In this document: piece after piece, positions 5,522 through 6,451 of the stretch | Position numbering within the stretch: position 1 is the first letter of the stretch | Layout of the letters: the number at the start of each line of letters is the position of its first letter | Assembly: GCA_031290815.1 (NCBI GenBank) | Contig: JAISLO010000023.1 | Location: 1 to 6,451 of the forward strand | Source of the DNA: Synergistaceae bacterium | GTDB lineage: Bacteria; Synergistota; Synergistia; Synergistales; Synergistaceae | DNA length: 6,451 bases | Reading direction: 5' to 3' | Position numbers and translations under genes: made by a program | Notes under the pieces: generated by a model | What the model saw: the letters and a program-made list of their open reading frames with translations, nothing else | Databases searched by the model: none | Told to the model about the DNA's origin: nothing

Positions 5522-6451
5522 ATGTCGTTGAAATTTTCAAAGAGGGTCAGGAACATTCAGCCATCCGCGACGCTTGCCGTGTCGGCACTCGCGAAGAAGC
5601 TCAAGGGAGAGGGACAGCCGGTCCTGTCGTTCAGCGCCGGGGAACCCGACTTCCCATCCCCCGAAGCGGCGCTCAAGAGCGCCAGAGACGCCATAGACAG
5701 GGGAGAGACCCACTACACGCTGAATTCGGGCCTTCCGGAGCTCAAAAAAGCCGTGGCCGCGTACTACGCAAAACGCTTCCAACTTAAATATGAAACCTCC
5801 GAAATAATCATATCCAGCGGAGCTAAGCCGCTCGTCTACGAGGCGCTGCAGGCCCTGGTCGATCCCGGCGACGAGGTTATCGTCTTCGCTCCGGCGTGGG
5901 TGAGTTACGTCGAGCAGATCAAAATGGCCGACGGCAGACCCGTCGCGGTCGACACATCCGAGACGGGCTTTGTCCCGGTGGAAAGGGATATCAGGAGCGT
6001 CATATCGCAGAAGACGGCGGGCATGATACTGAACAGCCCGAACAACCCCACAGGCGAGGTTTATAGCGGGGCCACGCTCAGGATGCTCGCCCACCTGGCC
6101 GCCGAGAACGACATCTGGGTGCTATTCGACGAGATATACGAGCGGCTCGTCTACGGCAGCGTCAAATTCGAGAACATTCTCCAGGCGGCTCCGGAGATCC
6201 GCGATCGTGTGATATTGATAAATGGCGCGAGCAAAGCGTATTGCATGACGGGCTGGAGGATAGGGTACGCCCTCGCTCCCGAGGAATTGACAGCGAAGAT
6301 CGACAATATCCAGAGTCATCTCACGTCGAACGCGTCGTCCATAGCGCAATGGGCCGCCGTCGGCGCGATAGAGGGGGCTGAGGGCGATGTCGAGAGGTGC
6401 AGAGCGCAGTTCGAGAGGAGACGGGACCTGCTCATGGGCCTGCTCGAAGAC
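5522..6451 (+). CDS. Class I/II PLP-dependent aminotransferase, aspartate aminotransferase-like (3' end outside window)
   Basis: The first 310 residues of a fold-type I aminotransferase are present; the family is usually near 395-400 residues, so about 85 are missing past the window edge. The N-terminus SFSAGEPDFPSP (36-47) and THYTLNSG (63-70) are typical of the AAT I-gamma/aspC-like group. PLP-site residues visible are SGAKPLVY at 99-106, the ring-stacking W126 in PAWVSYV, NNPTG at 174-178 with its conserved Asn, D203 and Y206 in FDEIYE, and the Schiff-base Lys K238 in NGASKAYCMTGWRIGY, with R246 contacting the phosphate. It should transfer amino groups between aspartate (or another amino acid) and 2-oxoglutarate; tyrosine/phenylalanine or arogenate activity cannot be excluded from sequence. 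GAGGGG just before ATG 5522 supports the start. No link to metal handling is evident. Confidence 0.93.
   Translation, partial: MSLKFSKRVRNIQPSATLAVSALAKKLKGEGQPVLSFSAGEPDFPSPEAALKSARDAIDRGETHYTLNSGLPELKKAVAAYYAKRFQLKYETSEIIISSGAKPLVYEALQALVDPGDEVIVFAPAWVSYVEQIKMADGRPVAVDTSETGFVPVERDIRSVISQKTAGMILNSPNNPTGEVYSGATLRMLAHLAAENDIWVLFDEIYERLVYGSVKFENILQAAPEIRDRVILINGASKAYCMTGWRIGYALAPEELTAKIDNIQSHLTSNASSIAQWAAVGAIEGAEGDVERCRAQFERRRDLLMGLLED

Noticed and set aside
5443..5787. + strand frame overlapping the start of the aminotransferase
   Set aside because: It is out of frame with the aminotransferase, which has the conserved motifs; the Arg/Gly/Gln-rich translation is typical of a shadow.
5537..6094. 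Open frame on the - strand (185 codons)
   Set aside because: It is antisense to the aminotransferase coding region, whose motifs are unambiguous; no ribosome site or family feature supports it.

Overview
The window holds seven genes, all on the + strand, and six of them form a zinc (or related transition metal) acquisition and allocation cluster. The G+C-rich codon use, an anaerobe-like gene set and the pairing of a YcgR-like permease with a TIGR03943 (YcgQ-like) subunit beside a Fur-family regulator and a COG0523 GTPase point to a Synergistota- or Clostridia-like bacterium. This placement is an inference from protein style only.

Layout: (1) positions 1-191 are the 3' end of a ZnuC-like ABC ATPase gene; (2) 193-1041 is a ZnuB-like ABC-3 permease, one base after the ATPase stop; (3) 1147-1569 (or from 1099) is a Fur/Zur-family repressor; (4) a convincing intrinsic terminator lies at 1594-1630; (5) 1658-2614 is a COG0523/CobW-family GTPase with a His/Asp-rich loop; (6) 2618-4204 is an unusual fusion of a degenerate CobW-like P-loop domain to a UPF0718/COG0701 permease; (7) 4209-5162 is a TIGR03943-family membrane subunit with a very acidic, probably extracytoplasmic segment; (8) 5163-5521 is a gene-free spacer with a hairpin, short repeats and a likely extended -10 promoter; (9) 5522 to the window end is a class I PLP aminotransferase cut off by the edge, probably a separate transcription unit.

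How they may work together: ZnuCB imports the metal (the binding protein is outside the window), the Fur-family protein senses it, the COG0523 GTPase is a candidate metallochaperone or metal insertase, and the fusion permease plus the TIGR03943 protein form a second membrane complex. The fusion physically joins a nucleotide-binding module from a metallochaperone family to a permease, which suggests nucleotide-gated or chaperone-coupled handling of metal at the membrane. This is the strongest candidate for an undescribed system here. A second oddity is that a terminator ends only 27 bases before the GTPase start codon, which leaves no room for a promoter between them and implies readthrough or conditional termination.
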